A DNA stretch of 64,000 bases, from contig KB722736.1 of assembly GCA_000349905.1 (NCBI GenBank), positions 186,001-250,000 on the forward strand. The letters run 5' to 3'. This DNA comes from Volvariella volvacea V23. Lineage: Eukaryota > Basidiomycota > Agaricomycetes > Agaricales > Pluteaceae. The notes under the pieces were generated by a model. The model saw only the letters and a program-made list of their open reading frames with translations. It was not told the origin of the DNA and made no database searches. Of the stretch, positions 1 to 10,587 are shown piece by piece (the first letter of the stretch is position 1; every line of letters starts with the position of its first letter). Both the position numbers and the translations under genes were made by a program.

Positions 1-1182
1 ATTATACCACTTCTGCCCGGTCCACGGACCCTCCATGGCTGCGTAACACAGGTATGCATTTAACGGGTTAGGCTTGTTCAAAGACCGTTGATCCAGAAAA
101 GTCAATATTTTGTGCATCCTTGAAGGTAGTTTCACTGCGATATTGACACACAGTGTCTGGGTATTTCTTGTTGATTCGCGCGGCGTCATAATGCCACTGC
201 CAGCACCATGGACCGCCTCTGTGTCTCCCGCTATTATAGGTATAGGTAGGGTATCCGTTTGATTGAATTTATCGGTTTCTCAACTTGTCATGCATATAAT
301 CCTGAAGAGACAGCAATTGTTCAGGTTTTTCTTGCCCGGTGCGTATTCATGGTGAATATAAAGCTCGAATCTAACGGCACAAAGGCGAATATGGAAACTT
401 TCTGAGATGTCAAGCAAGAGTTTCGCGATTGCCTTAGTAATCGTTCTGGTGAGCAACATTAGTCGCGATCGTTTACTTCTGGTTCTTAATCATTTCGCAG
501 CTTGCTTCGATTCAAGCGACCCTCTCCCTTGTAGTTGTAGCCCAGGTTTAATCCTTCTTTCCTTTTTATTCTATAACTAGAATTTTCGCAGTTGTTTCAA
601 GTCAACCACGATCCACAACGAATGCTTGAAGCCTTAAACACGACCGCGGTACCGATTTCCATACTGATAAATGCTCGATGTTTATTGATACTGAATGATA
701 GGTCTCGATTGCGGTTGCACTGGCGTGTGATATCATCATCACGTTGACAATGATCACTCTTGTACATTCCATTTCTCTACCGTAGCTGATGAACTAACAC
801 TGTTTTCAGCTTTGGCGTGCCAAAGGCACGATAGCTGGGGCCTTGAATAGTTTAATGAAAAAGCTCATTATCAGGTGTTTCGAAACGGGTGCTATGGTCA
901 CTATAACGGCGTTGGGGGCATTATTCCTGTTTGTGACGCACCCGTTTACTCATCTAGCCTCCATTGCGTACGTTTTATCTCACAAAAATTGAAGAGTCAA
1001 TTAAATTAATGAACTGCCCCTAGGATATTCTCAGTTACCAGATTGTAAGTAACTCTCATCCCGAGCACTTTGGGTTTACCCAACATTGCTATAGGTACGC
1101 AATGACAATGTTGGCATCACTCAATGCCCGCAAGCGCTCACCTCCGAATGCACGAGGACACATCTCGACTGTTGTTATTTGA
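1..1182 (+). CDS. DUF6534-type multi-pass membrane protein, copy 1 (5' end cut by window edge)
   Basis: Not characterised at protein level; the family is recognised by its C-terminal signature and helix pattern. The window opens inside exon 4 (the tract ending PWLRNT, splice donor at about 52). Exon 5 carries a helix with the ESG/EGS...THSVW pattern and a PWTASVSP tract. Later short exons give VQVFLA, RIWKLSEMS, a CDIIITLTMITL helix, and an LWRAK exon with a long hydrophobic run. The last exon gives YAMTMLASLNARKR plus a short hydrophilic tail, stopping at 1180-1182. All visible exons are open and all intron phases match the other copies, so the gene is probably intact. Seven membrane helices are likely. 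Function, ligand and partners are unknown. Confidence 0.75.
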
Positions 1183-2332
1183 CGTGTTACAGTTGCACGA
1201 AGTCTAAAGAGTATGCTACGGATACATTGTATGTGGATACTCGTCATCTGCACGTTGGGTTGTGTAGCACACCCACATAAACGGTGTCCACATAGAAATA
1301 CCACTTTTCATTTTTCCGATGCCCAAAAAATTTTTACGACGTATAATCACAGTGGCCGCCACCTCCCAGTCGGCACGTCCAATTATATCCTTCAACACCA
1401 ACGAAATCTCGATACTGACAACATTTTTGGCAGCAAATCTAGATAATATGTCATGCGAACGTCGTAGTATTTGAGGTATAAGTTGATTGAGAATGAGTAG
1501 TCTTCTATAAATGTAAGCCAACGCCTTGTGACGAAGTGACATTGGTCGGCAAGATCTAAGCTTCTGCTGACGCCATGCAGTTGACCATGTACCCGTCATG
1601 ACGGCAGCAATAACGTGTGTCTATGTCAACCGGGGGCCGATAAACATTGTCCACCATTGTATTTTCGATCCATGCTTAGTGATTCGGGTGCTGAAGTAGA
1701 CATCCCTATCACCACCGCTACTCAAGCATTCTTACCCACCGGTCTCCCTCAATTTATTGGGGCATAATCAACCAGGATGTTGGATCCTCAGCAAGTAGTC
1801 AAGCATTCCATGGGCAAAAATGGGGCATAATCAACCAGGATGTTGGATCCTCAGCAAGTAGTCAAGCATTCCATGGGCAAAACAATAGGCCCCTATTCGT
1901 TTAATTCTTGCCGCACTTTTCATTCGCTTGACCCTACGACACTCTTGCCGCTGTTAAGGGAGTAGTTCTATCAAGAAAAAACAGATTCTTTGACTTTGGA
2001 ATGGTGCCTGCCAATGTCAACCAGGAGTGGTGGAGCACAGCCCTCCGCTGTACAAAGGAAGCGACTCCATTTAAGTGTCATTATATGCAAAAATTAGTCA
2101 TTACCATCGCCTTCCTTTTGTTTTCTGAAACACCGCATCAATCGCCTTCATATTGCAGAGCATGGACTAAGAATATGCCATTTTTATGACTTCGAAGCTA
2201 CTTAACTACTTGTTTAACACACAATGAGGTGGTTGCTGGATTTGCATCGTAGTGGTGCAGGCACCCTTGTTCGTGCATCTCTAAGGTTACAAGGATATCC
2301 TGTTTAATAATGACATATGCCTTTTTATAGCT
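1183..2332. other. intergenic, no gene recognised
   Basis: Small open frames occur on both strands but none shows family features or spliceable continuity. The only clear structure is the 63-bp tandem duplication at 1758-1883. Confidence 0.6.
1758..1883. repeat. 63-bp tandem duplication, two copies
   Basis: Units 1758-1820 and 1821-1883 both begin TGGGGCATAATC and end CCATGGGCAAAA; only the last base or so differs. The near-identity points to a very recent duplication (or an assembly artefact). It lies in intergenic DNA between copy 1 and the relic at 2333. Confidence 0.95.
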
Positions 2333-2660
2333 CCTCGCAATCGCATTAAACTGGTATCTATATGGGCGTTTGATCATACAGTTCTGTGTGTGCACTCGAT
2401 TCGCGAGACTTTCAAGTTTACTCATGACCCACGAGGTGTCTACCACACGGCTGTGGTACGATCCAGACTCTCCATGACTGCGTAACACAGGTAATCATTT
2501 GCTATTCTAGACTCTTTTGGACGTCGCTCATGCAGGGAAGTCAACGTCTTGTGCGTCCTCGAAGGGACCTTCACGGCAATATTGATCCATAGCGTCTGGT
2601 AGTTTCGTAGACTCATGAGACTAGCATTCCGCTGTCGGCACCATGGACTGCTTCTGTTCA
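2333..2660 (+). pseudogene. relic of a DUF6534-type gene (exons 3-5)
   Basis: Three family exons are visible in order. Exon 3 (about 2333-2388) gives LNWYLYGRLIIQF and a donor. An exon 4 end (about 2440-2491) closely matches copy 1, but its conserved Trp codon is TGA. Exon 5 (about 2543-2660) begins NVLCVLEG and has a TAG just after HSVW. No exon 6 or later is found, and first exons are not convincing. It is a truncated, inactivated partial duplicate, most like copy 1. Confidence 0.75.
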
Positions 2661-3583
2661 AACAGAGCCAAGCCACACCTTTCTGGCAGCCATCTAGACG
2701 GCCTGGGCTGGCCGAGCTCCTCAAAGCCTGGCACAGCTCGGTACAACGGCCAGCTAAGCTTCCTCCACCACTACGCACTTAAGTCAAAGTGATTGCATTT
2801 CTGCTACCCTCCCACCGTGTTGACTGCGTTCACCCCAAAAGATGTGTACTAAGAGTACATCAATCTAACGTGTACTGATCTTCCACTCTGATCCTCGTTT
2901 GAAGACGCCTGCCCGTCGATCTTTCAAGTACCGGCTGTATGTTTTTTTTTCCACCAACACCCTCATACCCGGTGAACGTAATCCAGTCAATTCACAGTCG
3001 AAAGCGGCTACTTCAAGTTGATGCCTTTATTCTTCAGCACCCGAATTCAGGGTTTCTATGTCAGCCATGAAGTCCCCGTCACTCTCACTCCATTCCCAGG
3101 CACCGCCATTTGCACAGTCGCGGAACCGGAAAGGTTAAGATGCTACAGCATAAGACCCAGGTCTTTAGTTGTTGTCAGTAAGTCCCTTATAACGTCCTTC
3201 ATCACTCTTTGTCGCGGCGCGACGTTACAAGGACCAACGCTATTTACGAGCTCATTAATAACCGTGCCGCCCAGAGAACGATGTCACGGATGTCGGCTCA
3301 GAGGGAAGACCACACGACTAGGGATTAGACCTCTTTGGTAGAGGTGCCTAATAAGGGCACACTAATAAGCGTATAATAGAAAAGGGCCCTGCTACCAACC
3401 GAATACTCTATGGTCGAAGCAAAGCATTTTTTCTGCAGCCGTCTACTAAATCTATTGACCCAACCCTGGATACTTAACGCGAATGAAACTTCGTCTCCGT
3501 ACCAGAAATCATCTCTGTAGAAGGTGCAACGTCAGCAGGGTCTTTTGACACATTTATGAGTGCCAAGGGGTTATGGAAAGGCC
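2661..3583. other. intergenic, upstream region of copy 2
   Basis: No recognised gene. It contains the upstream region of the copy at 3679. Open frames such as 3018-3341 lack any family resemblance. Confidence 0.5.
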
Positions 3584-3592
3584 CTTAAATAT
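3584..3592 (+). promoter_or_regulatory. TATA-like box
   Basis: TTAAATATA lies about 90 bp before the ATG at 3679. The same box at the same distance precedes the other family copies. Confidence 0.55.
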
Positions 3593-3678
3593 AGCATGCA
3601 CACTGAAGTGGGCGTCAACTGCTTTTCGACACCTACTTCCACTTTTCACCTCTATATAGGACACGCTGCCAAACAAGT

Positions 3679-5134
3679 ATGAACCAGAGCAATACCATCT
3701 CGACGTTAGTAAATGCTTCACTTACTGCCAAACGTAAACCAGAAGCGGCTCATTGACCTTTATTTCGCTAGTATAAGTTCCTTGGTTCGTACCTCCCGAG
3801 TGCCAGATGAGCGTCATATGGCAACATCACCTCACTTGTGTGCAGGTTCTGGGAGTTACCTTCAGCTGGTGCCTCTACGGGTGCCTGATGGTGCAGTTTC
3901 GTGCGTACAGTTAACTGATGCAACCATAAATTAGCCTTACACAGCATTAAGACGCATATTACACCACCCCCACCACATCTCAAGATCCAGCATGGCTCCT
4001 CGGCTTGGGTACGCTCTGGACTAAACAACAGCTTAAGCCCCTCTCACCCGCTAAAGTTGCCGCATTGTGCATCATCGAAAATGTTTTTACCCTCATCATG
4101 ACCCACAGTACCTGGGTATATGTCATAGATGGGTATGGGCATCGTATTCCACTGTTAGGACCATGGACAGCTTCTATTGGCCCTGCTCTCACGGGTATAG
4201 GTGAGTCCTATTTTGATCTAGCCCCGTCCAAGATCCGGACTAATCCCTCCAATTACAATTTCAAGGGGCGTGTATGGTCCAAATATTCCTTGCTCGGTCA
4301 GTGCTCCCCCTTAAACGCAAGAAACCGCTACAAAATTGTTATAGGAGGATATTAAACCTCTCTAAGATGTCGTGGAAGGGCATTACAATTGCTGTGGTAA
4401 TTACCCTAGTGCGTGGCACGTACCATGATAAACTGTTATCGGCACTCAATTACCTTTAGCTCGCCCTAACTCAGGGTATCCTGTCTCTTGTTGTTACGAC
4501 CAAGGTATTCCTCTGCCTTGTTCAGAGCTATTTCCGCTGACATTGGAGTGTATTAAGTTCCTCAAGGCATATCACGACTTCCAGCAATTGCGCAACGCCA
4601 TCCATATAACTCAGGTACAAACCATCCCCACTAATATACATGCTTTTCACACTGAGTGATAGGTATCGCTCGCGGTTGCATTAGTCTGTGATGCAATTAT
4701 CACATTCAGCACGGTTACTCTAGTATGCCCCATAATATGACCTCAGTCAGTGTACTCATCCGAATCATAGCTTTGGCGTACCAAAGACACAATTACCGGC
4801 GCTCTCAATATCACATTGAACAAATTCCTTATCAAGAGCGTTGAAACAGGCGCTGTCATCACTGTGGCAGCCTCGATTTCCTTGTTTTTCTTTGTGCGCT
4901 ATCCGCTATCGTTGCGAGCCATGATTGTGTAGGTTGTGTTACCCTTAGTTTGAGGATATCCATCATCAATGACCGTTCCTTTGGCCTCTAGGATGTTATC
5001 GGTCTCCAGACTGTAGGTTTTGTCTTCACCTATCCAAGACTTTGAGGCTTATACGATGCTGTGAAAGGTATACAATGACCTTGTTGGCCTCACTTAACGG
5101 TCGCAAGCGCTATTCCGTGACTGAGCGACAATAA
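3679..5134 (+). CDS. DUF6534-type multi-pass membrane protein, copy 2
   Basis: Complete 13-exon model. The start is MNQSNTIS at 3679 (donor GTTAGT), followed by a 13-nt exon 2 ending SSL. Exon 3 is about 3856-3911 (FSWCLYGCLMVQF); exon 4 ends DPAWLLGL; exon 5 has CIIENVFTLIMTHSTW and GPWTASIGPALTG. Short exons then give MVQIFLA, an LSKMSWKG exon and LALTQGILSLVVTTK. The TM exon CDAIITFSTVTL and the LWRTK exon follow, and the last exon ends LLASLNGRKR plus a short tail, stopping at 5132-5134. Phases are consistent throughout. The usual RRIW reads RRIL here. About 280 residues, probably seven helices. Function unknown. It is convergent with the ChaC-like gene at 5570. Confidence 0.8.
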
Positions 5135-5569
5135 TCCTAGCTGTCAACATACCGTTACCACGTCCATACAGCAGAATTGAGCATAAAGTAGAGAATTAAT
5201 CCATACCTTATGTCACCTCCCAGAGTGAATGGGTAGTGCGAAGCGAGACAAGCTGCTTATATTGACCAGAGGATTATCCTAGAGCGCCCTGTGAATAGAG
5301 AGCTAGCTCGGGTTTCCATCCCGGGTTGATTCTGTGGCTTCGAGAGCGAAAGTATGAGTGATCTAGGCAGACCCACCTTCTGATCTGCGCAACAAGGAAC
5401 TGCTAATGTGTCATCTGTATGTGATTTCCCGCACCAGTACGGTTTGGCTCCCCGTAGTGTAACGAATCGAAGTTCTTTGAAACCAAGTAACATTATCTCC
5501 AATACTTCATACATTCTCTGAACGATCTAGCGATTTAACCAATTCCTTTCATCATTTCAATTAACTCGG
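5135..5569. other. 3'-3' intergenic spacer
   Basis: It separates two convergent genes. The minus-strand frame 5257-5514 is open but reading through the last ChaC exon gives a nearer natural stop, so I do not call it. Confidence 0.5.
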
Positions 5570-6755
5570 TTAATTTGCCGACTGAAGAACACTGACCTCC
5601 AATGTAAAGAGGTGATCATCACGCGAATTTGGAGATAGCTCTCGGATTTCCTTTGCCAGTTCAAACAGGTAATCCTGCACCCGTATCAAGGCTGCGTTGA
5701 AAGATAGTCCTACACAGTTAAGGGGTACTTGCCTTATTCCTTCCAGAAGGGCCTACAGAGCGCCAAATGCGCTCTGCAAGAGTTGGAAGTGGCTCAGAGC
5801 CGACTGCGAATACACTTAGATGGGACCCCTTGACCTTCAAAGAAGAACTCACTGAATGACGGATTGTCGGGTCTCCCAACATAACACTGCAACCAAAGTT
5901 GTCGTAGGGACATTCTGGAGACGGTAGAGTATTAACTCACGCTTGCCTGTCAATAATGCGGTTAGTCATCCAGGTATGCGGTACTTGAGGGAACATACAC
6001 CATGTATGATAATCTGATCCTTTCCTTCTATGAGGCTGTGTACGTCTATGGTTTCGAGGGTATATCCATCCTGACGTACTACGTCAAGTCACTCAGGTGT
6101 GGGGTACCAATGGTTCGGACATACCTTCTCCCGATAGTCTGTTGTAGATTTCGGTCAACGTCATTGCAATTCTAACTGGATAGAGTACAGAATACTCACC
6201 AAGATAGTCGCGGACTTCAGCTGCATAAGCTGGGTCAATCGTATATGCAACTCCTGCGTGTTAGTCGTAAGCATATACGACCCAAGAGGAAATTGTTCCG
6301 CTACCCCAAACTACGTCGTCATCCGGGAATGGGTCCTACAACGAGTGAGCACCCATAACAGTCCATATTGTTCTACGGCACTCACTGATTCGGAGAAGTG
6401 CTCCCAATCTTCTTTGTGGATTAGCGTTACAACACGACCAGGGTTCTAACGGAAGGTTGATGGAGTAGTTGTCAATGAGACATGCACAACCTACTTCTGT
6501 TGTTCCTCGGTGATCATGAGATTCTTGGGCAAATCTCCGTACATATCCCTTGAGGAAGCCAGGCACTAGATAAGCAGCACGATTATCAACTAAATCCTCC
6601 GGGTTGATAGGGCGTACTGTATACCTTGATGAATAACGTGGGGCGGAGGCTAGCAGCAGCAAGAATGGTTTAGAGCAAAGTTCCAGGAGGATTAGGATGC
6701 CTACCTTGAAGATTAGCGATCCATAGCCAAAGACAATGTATGGTTTATGGGTCAT
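5570..6755 (-). CDS. ChaC-like gamma-glutamylcyclotransferase (glutathione-specific type)
   Basis: Members of this family release 5-oxoproline from glutathione in the cytosol. The start ATG at 6755 gives MTHKPYIVFGYGSLIFK, with the substrate-loop motif YGSL. Spliced exons then give PPPHVIHQ, VPGFLKGYVRRFAQ followed by SHDHRGTTE, NPGRVVTLIHKEDWEHFSES, DPFPDDDVVWG, VAYTIDPAYAAEVRDYL, DGYTLETIDVHSLIEGK, CYVGRPDNPSF, EPLPTLAERIWRSVG and DYLFELAKEIRELSPNSRDD. The order and content match ChaC proteins from end to end. One intron uses a classic GC donor (AAG|GCAAGT). Reading past LFTLE gives a stop at 5570-5572. About 11 exons, no disabling change seen. It is divergent from copy 3, with a 650-bp shared upstream region. 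Confidence 0.85.
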
Positions 6756-7402
6756 AGTTGAGTATAACACCCAATATGGTGACTAAGGGTAATCGTGCCA
6801 TATCCGGCAACCCCCGACCGGCATCGGCAATCTCCGGCCGACGTCGCCGTGGTGATGCTTCTCTTATCAGCACCTTCGGTCCAAGGTACAATGCTGCCTA
6901 GCACCGTGATGGTCCCAATGACCCTGTGTGGTGTAGGCGGCCAAGGGCACAGATTTCCAACCTGAATCTGCATACCGTACGGACCCTTAGTTATAGCCTG
7001 AAGACTTTGTTAACGCTTTTTGCCATGAACACACCACACAGTTCTCGCAAAGGCTTTTACCGCGCCCTCTTGTGGCGGTATTGTACCCTGGATTGCCTGG
7101 ATTTATGACGTCTTTACCCCTGCTCCGCCTATGCAGTCTTTTTATAGAACTGGGCTTCACCATGCTAGAAAACCACGACGCCACCGCCATTTCGATTCTT
7201 CAAGTGATTGTTATTAATCAGGATCGTACTAGCTGGGTTTAGTCGTACCTGTTTCTCTCCCAGGCGTGTCAAAAGACCACAACCAGCAGCATGAGCAATG
7301 AGACTATTTAACAGAGCGCTCAGACACTCACGACCTCTTACCAACTCCCCCCCCCCAATACCTGAATACTCTCTCTATCTTCACAAAAGTCTATACAATC
7401 CG
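6756..7402. other. divergent promoter region
   Basis: It lies between the ChaC-like gene (-) and DUF6534-type copy 3 (+). Repeated CCGGC-rich words occur at about 6805-6850. A TATTTAAC box lies at 7305-7312, about 91 bp before the copy 3 ATG. No gene is seen. Confidence 0.5.
7305..7312 (+). promoter_or_regulatory. TATA-like box
   Basis: TATTTAAC lies about 91 bp before the ATG at 7403, matching the box position in the other family members. Confidence 0.55.
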
Positions 7403-8964
7403 ATGGATAAGTTCCGGATTGACACAACGTGGGTTCCATTCGTCATTCAACCGATACCGTCACTCATAGATTCTTCTGCAACAAGTGCAGGTGCCATGGT
7501 TCGTTGCTTACCCCATTCTCTTCCGTTCGTTGACTTTATACTCACCATGGAACAAACCCGCGAGCAGTTAATAGCTGGTGCCTTGAGCTGGTGCCTTTAT
7601 GGGTGCTTGGTGGCGCAATTCTGTAAGCATATGATGTCCACGATGGTGCGAGTGAGACTAAGTACAGGAATACAGACACGTACGGTACCACACACACGGG
7701 TCTTCAGGATCCCGCGTGGCTCATTTGGACAGGTAGGCTCCATTCTAGCGTAGATTCATGCACTAATAGTCAATAAGTCCGAGTCTTAATCCTGCTCGAA
7801 AGTATCTTCACATTCCTTATGAATCATCACGCGTGGATAAGCGTAGTTGACTGGTTTGGCGGCGACCCCCTTACGCCAGTACCATGGACTGCGACCGTCT
7901 GCCCCGGACTCATTGCGATTAGTCTGTTTCCAGTTTTTTGGTTTCTATATATTATTCATGGCTCCTTCAGTCGCAACCACTGTCCAGTTATTTTTTGCTA
8001 GGTACGTGCTCTATTAGGTGGCAATACACGTCTGACATCCCGCCATAGACGGATATGGATTCTCTCAGGGAAGTCAAAGAAAGGTTCGGCGATTTCAATC
8101 TCTGTCATTGCTGTGGGTGACTCGTTATTGCTATGGCAAATCTGTTCACTTACCTTCGTTTTTGACAGCTAGCCATGTCACAGGGCATACTTGGATTAGA
8201 AGTGACAGCCAAGGTATGGATGATCTCGATTGGAAACCGAAAAAGTATCAACTCGTATATGATCCATTTTCAAGTTCATACACACTAACCATGACATACA
8301 TCGTACAATGAGGTCTATATTTACGGTATGCGCTGGATTAAACTCCCTCTAGAACCTTACAGTTATCACCAGGTATCAGACGTGGCTCGCTGTCGCTTTA
8401 ACCTGTGATTGCGTTATCACGATCACCATGATCACATTAGTGTGTCTCCATGTTCTGCCTTTTGCAACGTGCTCACGCAGTTAGTAAGCTCTGGTACGCT
8501 AAAAACGCCATCACAGGAGAGCTCAATAATATCCTGAAGAAACTCATCATTAATTGCATCGAAAGTGGGAGCATAGTTACCTTGGCGGCGTTGATAGAGC
8601 TCCTGCTTTTTTTGAAGTATCCCCAATCGTATCTGAAGAAACTCCCGTGAGTACCCCCACCATCGTTTCACTGATACTCTATATGAACCGTTGCAATAGG
8701 ATGTATTCTATCAGTAGACTGTGAGCATGCTCCTTGGTACATTCCATCATCCTTTTCTCCTCGCTCACTGTGCCTGGCATTAGGTACACAATGGCTCTAT
8801 TGGCCTCGCTAAACAGTCGTGCGCTGACATCCTCAATGGAGCGAGAGCAAGGCGATATTGTGTCCGTTCATGCTGTTACAGTTCTTCGGTTTTCCACTGG
8901 CTCTAATCCCGAGCGTATTGAACGTCCGGCGGAGGGACAAATGAGCGTTAAGTCGCAGAAGTAG
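7403..8964 (+). CDS. DUF6534-type multi-pass membrane protein, copy 3
   Basis: Complete 13-exon model. It starts MDKFRIDT at 7403 (donor GTGGGT), then exon 2 AGAM and exon 3 LIAGALSWCLYGCLVAQF. Exon 4 uses the acceptor just before ACACGTACGG and ends LQDPAWLIWT. Exon 5 has LILLESIFTFLMNHHAW. Exons 6-10 include TTVQLFFA, RRIWILSGKSKK, LAMSQGILGLEVTAK and CDCVITITMITL. Exon 11 begins LWYAKNAITGELNN, and the last exon gives LYTMALLASLNSR with a tail of about 50 hydrophilic residues, stopping at 8962-8964. It is closest to copy 4 in tail type (both have SSMEREQ/SSMEQQR) and in gene start (MDKxRI). All phases are consistent. Function unknown. Confidence 0.8.
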
Positions 8965-10587
8965 TATCACGAGTCAATCTATGGGCAAGAGCCGGGTGGA
9001 AAGTCTGGGTAATTAAGTCATTGTAAACTCTTTCGGGTGTGTCAAGAGAGATTCCAGGCACATGGGAGCACCAGTTGAGGCCCGAAAGCAGAGGCAAGCG
9101 ACAGGTCACTTGATTTTTTGGGTCTCGTTTAATTGCAGTGATGGCCTCCCCCCGATACCCGAATGCTGATTCTTATCTCATCCATATATCAATTATTATG
9201 AAAATACTTATGCCCACCCTAAGCGACTGCCTACATTACCCTCCTTTCCTTCTACCCGGCATTTGTATCATCGATCGTCCTTGGACGTGCCTACTCCATA
9301 CTACACTAACAGCGGGCTGAACTAGCCATCAAGTTGTATTACCCGAATATGCAGTTAGAATTTAAATCGCATTGAGTTTCTTCGGCGGGCTGGCGAAAAC
9401 ATCTTGCAATTCATCAATGTCAAGCGCCCACCGAGAACGACATCATTAAGATATTACTCGAATACTTCCTGCTACTCACCAATAGCCATCAAGGGAAGGG
9501 AGAGATCTACTTATGACAAGCAAGAGGGTTAGATTAAGTGAGTTGCACATGCTACCATGGAATAGTCGACATTGCTTTATCTCAAGACAAGCGCTTACGG
9601 CCTTGCTGCGCAGCGGAGAAAAATATGTTTACTAGCGACCTCAACATTCTCATACACAAAATTACCACCCTCGCCGGAGACCTCCGACTCGCTTCGGCGT
9701 GGTGCACGAACCATGCGCAGCCCAACTCAGCACTGTAGTACCGTATTCAACGCCTCAGGAACTATACCCAGTGCAACGCAAAGGCTCGTCAAGGACTGCA
9801 TCATGCCGTGTGTCAATTGAAGCGACCAAGAGCTCGGGCTGCGCCAACATAGGGACCTATCTCCAAACGACGAGATACGAAATATATGAAATGCAATCAT
9901 CACCATTTCTAGCAATTCAGGAGGCTGATCAAGTTACTCAGCGATGCGCAAAAATCTCTCATGCGATTGGACAATTAGCTCGAAACTACGGGGGTACTCT
10001 TAACTCCACCGAGTGGTCGCGCGAACGTAGGCCCTGCCAAAAGATGATATCAACCACCATGCCCAACCAGTTCCCCTGCTCAAATCCTGCGAAATGCGGC
10101 TTCAGAAGCGCTGCGCGACCTCGTAATTCTCTGAGTTCGTATAAAAAGGTCTTCTTTAGACTCGTCCTCGTCGTGCTTTTCTTGTCGCAACATGAATAGT
10201 ATTGGATCCCGAATTGAACGGCGAAGAACGCATTATTCGCATTTCATCCTGGCGGTCTTTCAATGTTGAGCTTGATATCACCCTCAAAATGGTATAGTAC
10301 TGAAACATTATTGGAAGGACCACGCCGGAGAGACTTGGCCACAGGGTCAGATATTGAATTCCGCTCAGGTTGTACAGGAGTTACGCCACATGGCACGACG
10401 ACAGCTAGGTTAGGTGCCTGTTCCTCCGCTCGGCTTACAAAGGATGCGACAATCAAGAATGCAATTGGGGACTATTAAATGAAAGGACTTGATCGTCAAC
10501 TCTGTGGTTCACTGTCCCCGTAGACGATTTCCTCCTCACCCAGCAAATTGTGGCACGCGAATCTCGCATTGACAGCTATTCAGCCCT
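8965..10587. other. intergenic with a promoter relic; no gene recognised
   Basis: About 9128-9190 resembles the upstream region of copy 3 (C-run, ATACC.GAAT.CT, then TCT/TAT words at 7345-7400), so it may be what remains of another copy. The 166-codon frame at 9699-10199 has no recognisable family features. TATTAAAT at 10473-10480 precedes copy 4. Confidence 0.5.
10473..10480 (+). promoter_or_regulatory. TATA-like box
   Basis: TATTAAAT lies about 108 bp before the ATG at 10588. Confidence 0.5.

Noticed and set aside
5257..5514. Extra C-terminal exon of the ChaC-like gene
   Set aside because: It would add about 87 residues unknown in the family; reading through exon 11 gives a natural stop at 5570.
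9699..10199. 166-codon open frame on the plus strand
   Set aside because: No recognisable domain, mixed composition, several overlapping frames on both strands; probably chance.
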